A DNA stretch of 33,610 nucleotides from Patescibacteria group bacterium (GTDB lineage Bacteria > Patescibacteriota > Microgenomatia > UBA12405): the NCBI GenBank assembly GCA_013387215.1, contig WARW01000013.1:1-33610 (forward strand), in the 5' to 3' direction. How positions within the stretch are numbered: the first letter of the stretch is position 1; the number at the start of each line of letters is the position of its first letter. Shown here in pieces: positions 1 to 10,768 of this stretch. Made by a program: the position numbers and the translations under genes. The notes under the pieces are model-generated. The model had not been told where the DNA came from and searched no databases. It saw only the letters and a program-made list of their open reading frames with translations.

Positions 1-2958
1 AGCACTGCCTTGTTTAGTTCTGATTTCAAACAGGCTTGGATTTATTGTTGGCGGAGTGTCAGTACAAGCTGGTGGCCCCGGAGGCCAGCTGCTTGAATTA
101 TTGTTTGATGAATTTGATTGTGGCTGATCATAGGCAAGCACAGCATAGTACGATGCTTTTGTGGCCATAAATTGGCAGTAACCATTTGCTACTACACAAG
201 TCCCTGGTGCCACAATGCCATCATTTGTCCAACCATTAGATTTTCCTGGCGATCTAACCACCGACATTAACTGGCCATTAAATTCAGTTCCTACATAAAT
301 ATTTAAAGTAATTGGCTGGCTGAATATTAAAGTTGTTCCCAAAAGTCCCCATTGTAAACTAGCCTTTGGATGATAACTAGTATCAAAATTGGACAGTTCT
401 GTTTTGTCCACCAATTCAGCGGTCATCTGATTAGCATCAAATGTGGTGTTGTTGCTTGTGGTTATTTGGGTATTTTGAGGCAAATATACACTATTGGGCA
501 TACTTGTATTACCAACCGCTATGGTTGTATTGTCACTTACTACAACTTTTGGAGTACTGGTAGCCACTTCTCCTTGTGGAACAATAAAGGTTTTATCATT
601 AATCAATTGTGTAATTTGCGTTGCATCCACTGGCGAACTGGTATCTTTTTGGGATCTGAAATCACTGATTGCACTACTTAATGTCGCCGCCGCCGCATCT
701 ACGAGTGCTTGGGAATACGTGTTATCAATAGCTTTAGCTGCATTTATTGCTGCCAAAAATGTTACTTTTGATCCCGCAGCATATTTTCCATGCCCCACAC
801 CTTCTGTTGCTTCATCATATAACGCCTGTGCTTGGGAAATTGTTGCTGTTAATGTATTTAGGCTTGAAACCGGAATTGCGCTTGCCACATCCGAAGCTGC
901 TCCTATTCCAGCTGAGTTGACCGCACTAACCCGAAAATCATATTCCGTTCCGTTACTTAATCCAGCCACCATTCCTCCCGCTAAATTTGACACTCCATCA
1001 GCAAACACTGTCCATGTTCCTCCTACATGTAATTTGTATTCAATTTGGTAATCAATAATGCTTGATCCGCCATTATATGCTGGTGCTAACCAAGACAATG
1101 CTACCTGCCCATCCACTGGGGTGGCTACTAAACTGGTTGGAATGTCTGGGGTATTAAGATAAGTCAGTTTTTGAATTCTATGGTTGCCGGTATCTGCCAC
1201 ATAGATATCTCCTGTGTTTTCATTAGCCACAATTCCTCCGGGCTGATAAAAATTATCAGTAGCAGACCTTGGTGCATACCCCACCACACCATAAGTCATC
1301 CAACTGCTTGTTCCCACATCAAATTTTTGTATCCGGTTATTAAAAGTATCCGCCAAATACAAATTACCCGTACTATCAACTTGTACTTGAGATGGTATAT
1401 CAAATTGCCCCGGTCCTGTTCCCTTAGACCCAATTGTGCTCCAGTTATTCGTTCTTGGGTCATATTTTTGTATCCGGTTATTAAAAGTATCCGCCACATA
1501 TACATTTCCATTACTATCTACATCTAGTCCTTCTGGCTGAAGAAAACTACTTCCTATTATCGACCAGGTAGTTGTCCCAACATCATATTTTTGAACATTA
1601 TGGTTGTTATAATCTGATACATAAATATTTTTTATGCTATCTACTGCCACTCCATAGGGAAAAACAAATTGCCCCGGTCCGGTTCCATAAGTTCCCATTG
1701 CTTTCCAAATACTTGTTCCCACATCGTAAATTTGAATCCGATTATTAAATTCATCTGCTGCATAAATATTTCCATTATTATCAACATCAACCCCTGCTGG
1801 TCCATCAAACTGACCCAACCCTGACCCGGGGCTGCCCATACTCGTCCATTTGCCATTGCTTGGGTCATAAATTTGTATTCTGTAATTTTCTGGATCGGCA
1901 ATATATACCTTACCGCTGCGGTCCATACTCAAAGCACTAGGACTTAACACCTGATCAATATTTGATGAAGGAATAACAATTGACCATTGGCTAGTTTCTG
2001 TATCATACTTCACCACCCTGCCATTCCAATTATCTGCCACATAAAGTTTATTGTTATTATCAAGTGCCACATAATTCCCAAATTGTAACTGTCCTAATTG
2101 ATCTCCAAAACTACCAATAGAACTCCAGCTAGAAGTTCCCACATCGTATATTCTGATTTCTCCATCTTCTGTTGCATAAATATTACCATTACTATCAACT
2201 TCAACTCCCATCTGATGAATAAATTGCCCCGGTCCAGTTCCATAAGTTCCCATTGCTGTCCAGGTACTCGTCCCTAAATCAAGTATTTGAATTCGGTTAT
2301 TAAAAGAATCTGACACATAAATTTTATTGTTTCTGAATTTTATACCCTCTGGTCTTTGAAATTCCCCCAGTCCCGGTCCAGTCCCCCCTGCTCCTATTTC
2401 TGTCCAAGTTGTTGTTCCCACATCGTAAATTTGAATTCCTCTAAATTCATCTGCCACATAGATATTGCCATTAGCATCAGCATCCACATCTTGAGGATAT
2501 CCAAACAGCCCCGGTCCAGTTCCCCCTGCTCCCATTACTGTCCAGGTTGTGGTTCCCACATCATAAATTTGAATCCGGCTATTGGCGCTATCAGCTACGT
2601 AAACTTTTCCATCACCCCCAACAGACATTCCATGAGGTCTGAAAAATTGGCCAGGAGCACCAGTTCCATAAGTCCCAATCACTGTCCAAGTGGTCGTCCC
2701 CACATCATAAATCTTAACTTCATTATTTAAATCATCGGTAATATAGACCTTATTACCATCACTAATCGCTATTCCATATGGATCTGTAACCAATGACGAT
2801 ATACTAACTCTTTCACTCGGACTAGAAAAATTGACCGCCAACAGTTTAGCGATAAAATAAAAAGATGGTACTAGTAAAAATAAGACAAAGACAGTTAGAA
2901 ATCCTCCAAATACACATCTCGTCTTTAGATTATTAGTTATATTTATTATATATTCATA
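1..2958 (-). CDS. NHL-repeat / fibronectin III surface protein (3' end cut by window edge)
   Basis: The minus-strand frame stays open from an in-frame TAA at 2959-2961 to base 1, so the C-terminus lies outside the window. In order it shows one hydrophobic segment (about 2838-2900, likely a signal anchor), about twelve NHL-type beta-propeller repeats (about 1170-2790; motif like GNIYVAD-x-NNRIQ-Y-DVG), a fibronectin III domain (about 885-1150), a helical FIVAR-like stretch (about 640-880), a low-complexity Thr/Asn part, and a Ser/Asn-rich then Pro-rich linker near base 60-120. This resembles the large cell-surface proteins of Patescibacteria, probably for adhesion or binding; the ligand is unknown. 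No ATG, GTG or TTG lies in frame ahead of the membrane segment, so the true start is unclear; the end given is only the open-frame limit. An out-of-frame ATG at 2917 would need a one-base shift. Confidence 0.85.
1170..2790 (-). repeat. Tandem coding repeats of the NHL propeller
   Basis: A unit of roughly 130-145 bases recurs about twelve times. On the plus strand it is marked by 'cccacatcgtaaatttgaat'-like blocks followed by 'cggttattaaa' blocks. Each unit encodes one propeller blade. Two six-bladed propellers would fit the count. The repeats differ at the DNA level, so they are old rather than recently amplified. Confidence 0.8.
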
Positions 2959-2979
2959 TTAACGAGACCAAATTAACAA

Positions 2980-2995
2980 TACAATACCTCCAAAT
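2980..2995 (+). promoter_or_regulatory. Probable -10 box close to the start codon
   Basis: TACAAT at 2980-2985 lies 10 bases before the ATG at 2996. No Shine-Dalgarno sequence is present on this strand; the CCTCC here is on the wrong strand. This fits a very short or absent 5' leader. The -35 match is weak. Confidence 0.35.
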
Positions 2996-3388
2996 ATGCC
3001 CACCAATAATTTAACCATCATTGTTAAAGATTCCCACAATGCACTAGTAAAAAATGCCCAAGTTACCATTAATCCTAGTGGTGTTACTGGTAAAACCGAT
3101 GAAAAAGGCCAGGTAAATTTGCCTCTGCCTGATCAAAAAAAAGTAACGGTTACCGTAAAATTAAACGATATTACCCAAGAAGTTCCTTTCTACATCAATG
3201 GCCAGCAAGGCACCCGTTTGGAAGTAAATCTTTCTTATTTTCAGAAAATTAAATCTCAGGAAATCAAAGAAACTCCCAAAACTACCCACTCCCCTTTAAA
3301 ACCCTCATCTGTTTTTGGAATTATTATCTTAGTTATTGCTCTGATTCTTATTGCCCTGACCCTCAAAAAAAAGCTATTTCGTGCCTAA
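2996..3388 (+). CDS. Small tail-anchored protein with Ig-like/CarboxypepD-reg-like domain
   Basis: 130 residues. Residues 1-80 look like a beta-sandwich of the bacterial Ig-like or carboxypeptidase-regulatory type (pattern 'VKDSHNALVKNAQVTINPSG' then 'GKTDEKGQVNLPLP'). A Lys/Thr/Pro linker follows, then one C-terminal membrane helix (about 105-125) and a Lys-rich end, so a single-pass protein with the N-terminal domain on one side of the membrane. There is no signal peptide. It is divergent from the NHL protein and ends ahead of a terminator at 3559-3583. Function unknown; a structural or envelope role is an inference from the fold. Confidence 0.7.
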   Translation: MPTNNLTIIVKDSHNALVKNAQVTINPSGVTGKTDEKGQVNLPLPDQKKVTVTVKLNDITQEVPFYINGQQGTRLEVNLSYFQKIKSQEIKETPKTTHSPLKPSSVFGIIILVIALILIALTLKKKLFRA

Positions 3389-3404
3389 GAATTTGTTCTC
3401 TAAT

Positions 3405-3443
3405 GTTGAAAGTAGCAGACCTGCCCCCTCTGCTACTCTCAAC
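3405..3443 (+). other. Strong RNA hairpin in the 3' untranslated region
   Basis: The arms 3405-3419 and 3429-3443 pair over 15 positions with one mismatch, around a C-rich 9-base loop. It starts 16 bases after the stop codon of the upstream gene and has no T-run, so it is not an intrinsic terminator. A weaker TCTCT/AGAGA hairpin follows near 3478-3495, then a true terminator at 3559. The segment could be an mRNA-stabilising structure or a small RNA. Confidence 0.55.
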
Positions 3444-3558
3444 GCTAAAGCCAAACCCTTGACTTTCCTTAAAAAAATCTCTATTTTTAAAGAGAAGAAA
3501 CAACGCCATACGTGTTCCACCTGCTTTGAGAATATCGATAGCGCTGTTTCTTTTTTTT

Positions 3559-3583
3559 ATCCCGTTTTTACGGGATTTTTTTT
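3559..3583 (+). terminator. Rho-independent terminator
   Basis: ATCCCG (3559-3564), loop TTTTTA, CGGGAT (3571-3576), then a run of eight T on the plus strand. It ends the transcript of the gene at 2996-3388. Confidence 0.85.
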
Positions 3584-3615
3584 GACCAAATTTTTAAGTT
3601 TCTGCAATCTTTCGA

Positions 3616-3753
3616 TTACATTAAGATCAACTTTCCTCTAAGTTTCCCCATTTCTCGGATCTGTTTCTCAGCCCAAGCTCTATTTCCACTACTAACTTTC
3701 TTAGTACTTTTCTTTTTCTTACTAGAAAAAAGTTTTGAAATTATTTGAAGCAT
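3616..3753 (-). CDS. Possible small basic protein (45 aa), perhaps frameshifted
   Basis: ATG at 3753, stop TAA at 3616-3618. The product is Lys/Ser-rich and basic, with a short hydrophobic start. Just before the stop, the -1 frame continues without a stop for about 25 codons down to 3558 and looks protein-like (Val-Asp-Leu-Asn-Val-Ile-Glu-Arg-Leu-Gln-Lys-Leu). A single-base indel near 3631-3637 would give a product of about 67 residues. It could be a small real gene, a broken one, or chance. A weak GGTGG lies upstream. No family recognised. Confidence 0.35.
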   Translation of the reverse strand: MLQIISKLFSSKKKKSTKKVSSGNRAWAEKQIREMGKLRGKLILM

Positions 3754-3995
3754 TGAATTAATATACCACCGGATTTTCTTGATGTCTATATCCTATATTT
3801 ATTTAGTGTCCAAAAAACACATGTCTTATATAAATATATACGTAGTATTTTAGGTTCAAACTATGCCTTTTTTAGACACTTTTAAGTCGTTGTGGATAAC
3901 TTCTGGAAAACTTGTTGATTGCAACAAAACTCACCTCCTCCGCCAAAGCCTCATAAATTAACGTCTAGAACTATTGAATAGAAAAAAGTTTGAAA
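3754..3995. other. AT-rich gene-free stretch with inverted repeat and a DnaA-box match
   Basis: I see no convincing gene here. It holds a 13-base inverted repeat (AGTGTCCAAAAAA at 3805-3817, TTTTTTAGACACT at 3868-3880, one mismatch) around a very AT-rich core. A perfect match to the DnaA-box consensus TTATCCACA lies on the minus strand at 3891-3899. A purine-rich GGAGGAGG (minus strand, about 3933-3940) precedes only very short frames. One DnaA box is not enough to call an origin. Confidence 0.4.
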
Positions 3996-3996
3996 A

Positions 3997-4052
3997 TATA
4001 ATTTTTTCTGACATTCAACCTGGTGACAGATTGACAGGAAGAAAAAAATATA
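3997..4052. repeat. Intergenic hairpin repeat, copy 1 (type I)
   Basis: Inner stem CAACCTG/CAGATTG with GTGA loop at 4016-4033, inside an outer arm with a T-tract on the left and an A-tract on the right. It lies downstream of radA. The T-tract precedes the hairpin on both strands, the reverse of an intrinsic terminator. Confidence 0.7.
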
Positions 4053-4068
4053 TTGAAAACTTAAAAAT

Positions 4069-4106
4069 TACAACGCAGTCACGCATTGACCGAACTGAAA
4101 AAATAT
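4069..4106. repeat. Intergenic hairpin repeat, degenerate copy
   Basis: CAACGCA-GTCA-CGCATTG followed by TGACCGAACTGAAAAAA matches the right half of the type I element. The left arm is missing or decayed. It sits between copy 1 and the radA stop codon. Confidence 0.45.
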
Positions 4107-4124
4107 GACGAAAAGAATTGAAGA

Positions 4125-5438
4125 TTAACTTTTCATTTCTCTGACGTTCTTCATTTCCACCACTCTCCTCCCCAAACTCTCCGCCTCTTTCTTTCTTTTA
4201 TCTAATTGTTTTACTTTTTTAACTTCTCCCAATAAACTCACTTCACCCACGTAAACATTTTTGCCAGGCAACGGTTTCTCTTTATACGAACTCCACATGG
4301 CCGAAAGTATTGCCAAATCTGCAGCCGTCTCATCAATTCTAATTCCGCCCGTAACCGAAATATAAACATCATATTTATAAAGTGGCATCCCTAAAGACTT
4401 TTGGGCAATGGCCACCAGTAATTGTCCTCGATTATAATCGACTCCCGAAAAAATTCTTTTTGGCATCGGTGCAAAACTTTCCACCACCAAAGCTTGGATT
4501 TCCAAAAGCATTGGTCGGGTTCCTTCCATTACCACTGTCACTGCCGATCCCACCTTGGCCGATTCCGAATCAACCAAATTTATTTCTTCAGATTTTATTT
4601 CTCTCAAACCGCCTTCTTCCATTTTAAACACCCCCACTTCATCAGTTGGTCCAAAACGGTTTTTAGTAGTTCTCAAAATTCTTAAATCTCCACTCTTGTC
4701 TCCTTCAAAATACAAAACCGTGTCCACCATGTGTTCCAAAAGTTTAGGTCCGGCAATGTCTCCCTCTTTGGTCACATGTCCTACCACAAAAATGGCAATC
4801 CTTTTTTTCTTGGCCAACTGGATTAATCGGAATGTCGACTCTCTAATTTGGCTCACACTCCCCGCCACTCCTGTCACATTAGCACAGCTCATGACCTGAA
4901 TCGAGTCTACAATGGCTATTTTGTACAAATTATTTGTTCGATCTAAAAACTCCTCAATATCGTCAATTGAGTTTGTGCCCAAGATATCGAAGTTTTTTTC
5001 ATTTAGCTTCAATCTTCGGACTCTAATTTGGATTTGTTCCGCCGATTCTTCCCCCGCCACGTACAAACCGCCTATTTTACCCACAAGTTGGGTCAAAAGT
5101 GTACTCTTTCCAATCCCAGGTTCACCCGAAAAAAGGACTGCCGAACCCTGAACAATTCCTTTACCCAAAACTCTATCAAACTCCGATATTGTAGACGAAA
5201 AGATGTTCTTGTTATCGGTCAAATTTACCTCTAATTTTCCCAAATTTACTGCTTCCAATTTTTGTCCCAATCCTCGTGACGGTGCCGCCACTCGTGACGA
5301 CCCATTATTGTTAGTAAATCTTGCCGCCACTTCTTTTATAGTATTCCACTCCCCGCATGCTGGACATTGTCCCTGCCATCTTCCAAATTCATTGCCGCAA
5401 TTGGAACACACAAACGAAACTTCTTTTATCTTTTTCAT
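4125..5438 (-). CDS. radA: DNA repair protein RadA/Sms
   Basis: 437 residues, close to the usual 450-460. Residues 11, 14, 25 and 28 are the four cysteines of the N-terminal zinc finger. Walker A (GEPGIGKST) lies at 105-113, and the RadA-specific KNRFG motif about residue 258. The C-terminal third is the Lon-like domain found in all RadA. RadA is a RecA-like ATPase that drives branch migration in homologous recombination. The start at 5438 is supported by the Met-Lys-Lys opening just ahead of the zinc finger. A TAAAAT and an AGAGGA lie within 12 bases of the ATG, so the leader is very short. It lies downstream of rpsA on the same strand, but a terminator and a hairpin repeat separate them. 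Confidence 0.97.
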   Translation of the reverse strand: MKKIKEVSFVCSNCGNEFGRWQGQCPACGEWNTIKEVAARFTNNNGSSRVAAPSRGLGQKLEAVNLGKLEVNLTDNKNIFSSTISEFDRVLGKGIVQGSAVLFSGEPGIGKSTLLTQLVGKIGGLYVAGEESAEQIQIRVRRLKLNEKNFDILGTNSIDDIEEFLDRTNNLYKIAIVDSIQVMSCANVTGVAGSVSQIRESTFRLIQLAKKKRIAIFVVGHVTKEGDIAGPKLLEHMVDTVLYFEGDKSGDLRILRTTKNRFGPTDEVGVFKMEEGGLREIKSEEINLVDSESAKVGSAVTVVMEGTRPMLLEIQALVVESFAPMPKRIFSGVDYNRGQLLVAIAQKSLGMPLYKYDVYISVTGGIRIDETAADLAILSAMWSSYKEKPLPGKNVYVGEVSLLGEVKKVKQLDKRKKEAESLGRRVVEMKNVREMKS

Positions 5439-5494
5439 TCCTCTATTTTACCAGTTCGGGTTAAATAATCTTTTTATTTAATTAAAATTTCGAA

Positions 5495-5555
5495 ACTACA
5501 ATTTTTTATGACATTCAACCCGGTAACGGATTGACCGGAATAAAAAATTTGTAGT
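5495..5555. repeat. Intergenic hairpin repeat, copy 2 (type I)
   Basis: Inner stem CAACCCG/CGGATTG with GTAA loop (GNRA type). The outer arms ACTACAA-T-tract and A-tract-TTGTAGT pair almost fully, with one bulge. It lies between rpsA and radA. Confidence 0.75.
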
Positions 5556-5633
5556 AAGAAATTAAATATTTATATAAACAATCAGGCCTAGCTTTAAAAT
5601 CTTCAATTCTAGCGCCTCTCACGAAGTCCATCA

Positions 5634-5661
5634 AAAAAGCCCCTTATTACAGGGGCTTTTT
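5634..5661 (-). terminator. Rho-independent terminator after rpsA
   Basis: AAAAAGCCCC / GGGGCTTTTT with an 8-base loop. On the minus strand the stem is followed by TTTTTT and lies 16 bases past the rpsA stop. The A and T tracts make it usable in both directions. Confidence 0.9.
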
Positions 5662-5676
5662 AAATTACAAAAAGAA

Positions 5677-6792
5677 TTATTTGTAAATAACAGCTTTCTT
5701 GTCAGTAGCAACTAATCCTAAAGAGATTTTTCTCTTAGCCACGTCTACACTTTCGATATAGACTTGGACTTTTTCATTTTCTTTAAGATTGACACCACCA
5801 GTTAATTTAGAAATGTGGATCAAACCTTCAACACCAGTTTCTAATTTAACCAAAGCACCGAAGTTGGCAATTCTAACAACGTAACCTTCCATTTCTTTAT
5901 CTTTTGGATATTTACCTTCAATGTCCATCCATGGATCATCGGAAAGTCTTTTAATGGAGAATTGAAGTCTGCCGTCATCTTTATTGATAAGTTTAATCTT
6001 AACCTTATCTTTTGGCTTGTACATGGTAGTTAAATCATTGACTTTTTCCCATGAAATTTCGGAAATATGGACTAAACCTTCAAGATTTAAAGCCACACCG
6101 TCTTTACCAGTAGCAACTCGGACAAAGATACCGAATGGTTCAACTCTCATGACATCAGCTTCAAAAATATCACCGATTTGGAGATTTTCGATAGCATTTA
6201 CTTCTTCACCAACTTTACCAGGTTCAGAAACTAATCTTTCAGAAAAGACCAATCTGTTTTTAGCTTGATCAACTTCCAAAACTTTAGCTTTAATTTTCTT
6301 ACCGATCATTTTGTCTGGATCGCCTTCGTATTTAGCTCCGATTTGAGAACCAGGAATAAATCCAAAGAAACCAAATGGTGCAATAACCACAGCTCCACCT
6401 CGGTTTAATTCCTTGGCAAATACGGTTACTTCTCCACCACTCTTTTCTTTTTCTTTAAAATAGTTCCAACCATAACCGGAAGCAGCTCCGCGGATAGAAA
6501 CTAAAATTTGACCTTTATCGTTTTCAGGTGATTTAACTTGAACTTCGATTTCATCGTCAACTTTCAAATCAGCTACGTAGTCTTTAACAAATTCGAATTC
6601 TTTTCCCATGACCACGGCGTCAGTTTTAGCGCCAATGTCGATAAAAATTGCTTTATTTTTTATAGCAGTGATTTTACCTTTTACTTCTTGGCCCTTTTTA
6701 AGACCTAAAAGTTCGACTCCTTCCAGTTTTAACAATTCTTCCATTGTCAAAGCTGTCATATCTTTTTTGATTTTCTTTTCTTTTTTAGCCAT
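5677..6792 (-). CDS. rpsA: 30S ribosomal protein S1
   Basis: 371 residues from the ATG at 6792 with four S1 RNA-binding domains: about 33-105 (degenerate), 118-195, 205-285 (ends in QFSIKRL) and 295-365 (ends in ISLGL). S1 binds mRNA and helps it dock on the 30S subunit. E. coli S1 has six domains; four is common in other phyla. An ATG 18 bases further upstream (6810) lies inside a hairpin and is unlikely to be used. No Shine-Dalgarno precedes the gene, as is usual for rpsA. A hairpin plus T-run directly before the start may control it. Confidence 0.93.
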   Translation of the reverse strand: MAKKEKKIKKDMTALTMEELLKLEGVELLGLKKGQEVKGKITAIKNKAIFIDIGAKTDAVVMGKEFEFVKDYVADLKVDDEIEVQVKSPENDKGQILVSIRGAASGYGWNYFKEKEKSGGEVTVFAKELNRGGAVVIAPFGFFGFIPGSQIGAKYEGDPDKMIGKKIKAKVLEVDQAKNRLVFSERLVSEPGKVGEEVNAIENLQIGDIFEADVMRVEPFGIFVRVATGKDGVALNLEGLVHISEISWEKVNDLTTMYKPKDKVKIKLINKDDGRLQFSIKRLSDDPWMDIEGKYPKDKEMEGYVVRIANFGALVKLETGVEGLIHISKLTGGVNLKENEKVQVYIESVDVAKRKISLGLVATDKKAVIYK

Positions 6793-6796
6793 ATAA

Positions 6797-6821
6797 CAAA
6801 AAACTCCCATTATTTGGGAGT
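6797..6821 (-). promoter_or_regulatory. Terminator-like hairpin abutting the rpsA start
   Basis: On the minus strand ACTCCCA (6815-6821), loop AATAA, TGGGAGT (6803-6809), then TTTTTT, ending about 5 bases before the ATG at 6792. It has the form of an intrinsic terminator placed in the leader, as expected for attenuation or autogenous control. It could also close an upstream transcript. Confidence 0.6.
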
Positions 6822-6897
6822 GTTAGAGGGATTGGTTACCCCAAATAAATTAATAATATATATTTTTATTTATTGAATCCAAGCATAAAATTCTGAA

Positions 6898-6956
6898 GTT
6901 ATAAATTTTTTAGATCATTGAATGCAACGCATTCACAGACTAAAAAATTTTGTAAC
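6898..6956. repeat. Intergenic hairpin repeat, copy 3 (type II)
   Basis: Inner stem GAATGC (6920-6925) / GCATTC (6929-6934), outer arms GTTATAAA-T-tract / A-tract-TTTTGTAAC. It lies just past the 5S gene, between the rRNA unit and rpsA. Confidence 0.7.
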
Positions 6957-6970
6957 AAAGAATTAATGAA

Positions 6971-7124
6971 TTTAATTTAGTTTCTCGATTCTGGCCATGA
7001 CCTATCTTCAAGATCCCTTGCGGGAAGACTATTGTCAGTGCTGAGGCGTTTCACTTCTCTGTTCGAAATGGGAAAAGGTGGTTCCACCTCGCTCCAATGA
7101 CCAGAATTGAAAAACTAAATTAAA
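6971..7124 (-). other. Processing stem flanking 5S rRNA
   Basis: 6971-6983 and 7112-7124 are perfect 13-base complements and bracket the 5S gene. This is the expected form of a precursor stem cut during 5S maturation. Confidence 0.75.
6989..7106 (-). rRNA. rrf: 5S ribosomal RNA
   Basis: 118 bases. The ends TTCTGGTCAT and ATGGCCAGAA pair as helix I. The conserved CCCATTTCGAACAGAGAAG core is present, and it lies directly downstream of 23S on the same strand. Ends set by the terminal helix. Confidence 0.93.
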
Positions 7125-7149
7125 AGTTTATTCTAAAAAAAATTTTTAT

Positions 7150-7208
7150 AAACAAATTTTTTGGATCATTGAACCTGGTTACAGATTCATAGACGAAAAA
7201 ATTTCGTT
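7150..7208. repeat. Intergenic hairpin repeat, copy 4 (type II)
   Basis: Inner stem GAACCTG/CAGATTC with GTTA loop; outer arms AAACAAA-T-tract / A-tract-TTTCGTTT. It lies in the 23S-5S spacer and so would be part of the rRNA precursor. Confidence 0.7.
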
Positions 7209-7228
7209 TTAAAAATTCAAATCATTTT

Positions 7229-10308
<3,080 letters not shown>

Positions 10309-10425
10309 AAATTGAAATATTTTTTTAGTCAAAACTTCGATTCAATAAATTGTTAATGATCAAATACACAGTCAAGAAACACAACCTTAGTTAGTGTTTC
10401 TAATTCTATATATATTGGCTTAGAG

Positions 10426-10499
10426 TGGACCTGGGGAGAGTCGAACTCCCGACCTCCTCATTGCAAATGAGGCGCTATAACCAACTAAGCCACAGGCCC
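10426..10499 (-). tRNA. tRNA-Ala (anticodon TGC)
   Basis: 74 bases with full cloverleaf. Acceptor GGGCCTG/CAGGTCC contains the G3:U70 pair that defines alanine tRNA. The anticodon loop reads TTTGCAA and the discriminator is A. CCA is not encoded. It lies upstream of 23S on the same strand and is probably cotranscribed with it. Confidence 0.96.
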
Positions 10500-10539
10500 T
10501 AGGCCTTTTGATTAAATGTGCGTTTTCGATTTTAAAAAT

Positions 10540-10565
10540 AAAAAACCGAAAGCTTGAGCTTCCGG
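10540..10565 (-). terminator. Terminator or attenuator in the rRNA leader
   Basis: On the minus strand CCGGAAGCT / AGCTTTCGG with a 2-base loop and one mismatch, followed by TTTTTT. It lies between the promoter at 10670-10698 and tRNA-Ala. It may end a short leader transcript or be read through by antitermination. Confidence 0.6.
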
Positions 10566-10669
10566 CGTAATCGCTTGGTCTATAATCGTTTTTTACTCGA
10601 TTTTAGACACCTCCTTCGTAAACATTTGTTTATTCTTTTTTATCCTCACCATTAGCATCAAGTGGGATT

Positions 10670-10698
10670 ATTCTACCTAATTTAATTCTCTCCGTCAA
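10670..10698 (-). promoter_or_regulatory. Promoter for the tRNA-Ala-23S-5S unit
   Basis: On the minus strand TTGACG (10693-10698), 17 bases, TAGAAT (10670-10675): a near-consensus sigma-70 type promoter, the strongest seen in the window. A short frame (ATG near 10659, 21 codons) with GGAGG inside it follows; I do not call it a gene. Confidence 0.75.
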
Positions 10699-10768
10699 CA
10701 ATCAAATATCACCCAAAATTAAACATAATATTGACCTAAAAGTCCAAATAATTTACCCAAGGCTAGTT

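Noticed and set aside
370..2730. Plus-strand frames across the first 2.7 kb
   Set aside because: They are shadows of the minus-strand NHL-repeat gene; their apparent repeats mirror its blades and none has a recognisable domain.
1170..2790. Regular repeats suggesting a CRISPR array
   Set aside because: The units are coding, diverged and about 140 bases long with no constant repeat and unique spacer; they encode propeller blades.
3381..3641. 86-codon plus-strand frame overlapping the small membrane protein gene
   Set aside because: It starts with GTG, runs through two hairpins and straight across an intrinsic terminator, and has no protein-like pattern.
3891..3899. DnaA box as evidence of the replication origin
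   Set aside because: A single box, with no dnaA or dnaN nearby and no box cluster, is not sufficient.
3930..3942. GGAGGAGG on the minus strand as a ribosome site for a gene
   Set aside because: Only frames of about 20 codons follow, and nothing resembles a protein.
3997..4052. Hairpin repeats as intrinsic terminators
   Set aside because: On both strands the T-tract comes before the hairpin and an A-tract after it, the wrong order for termination.
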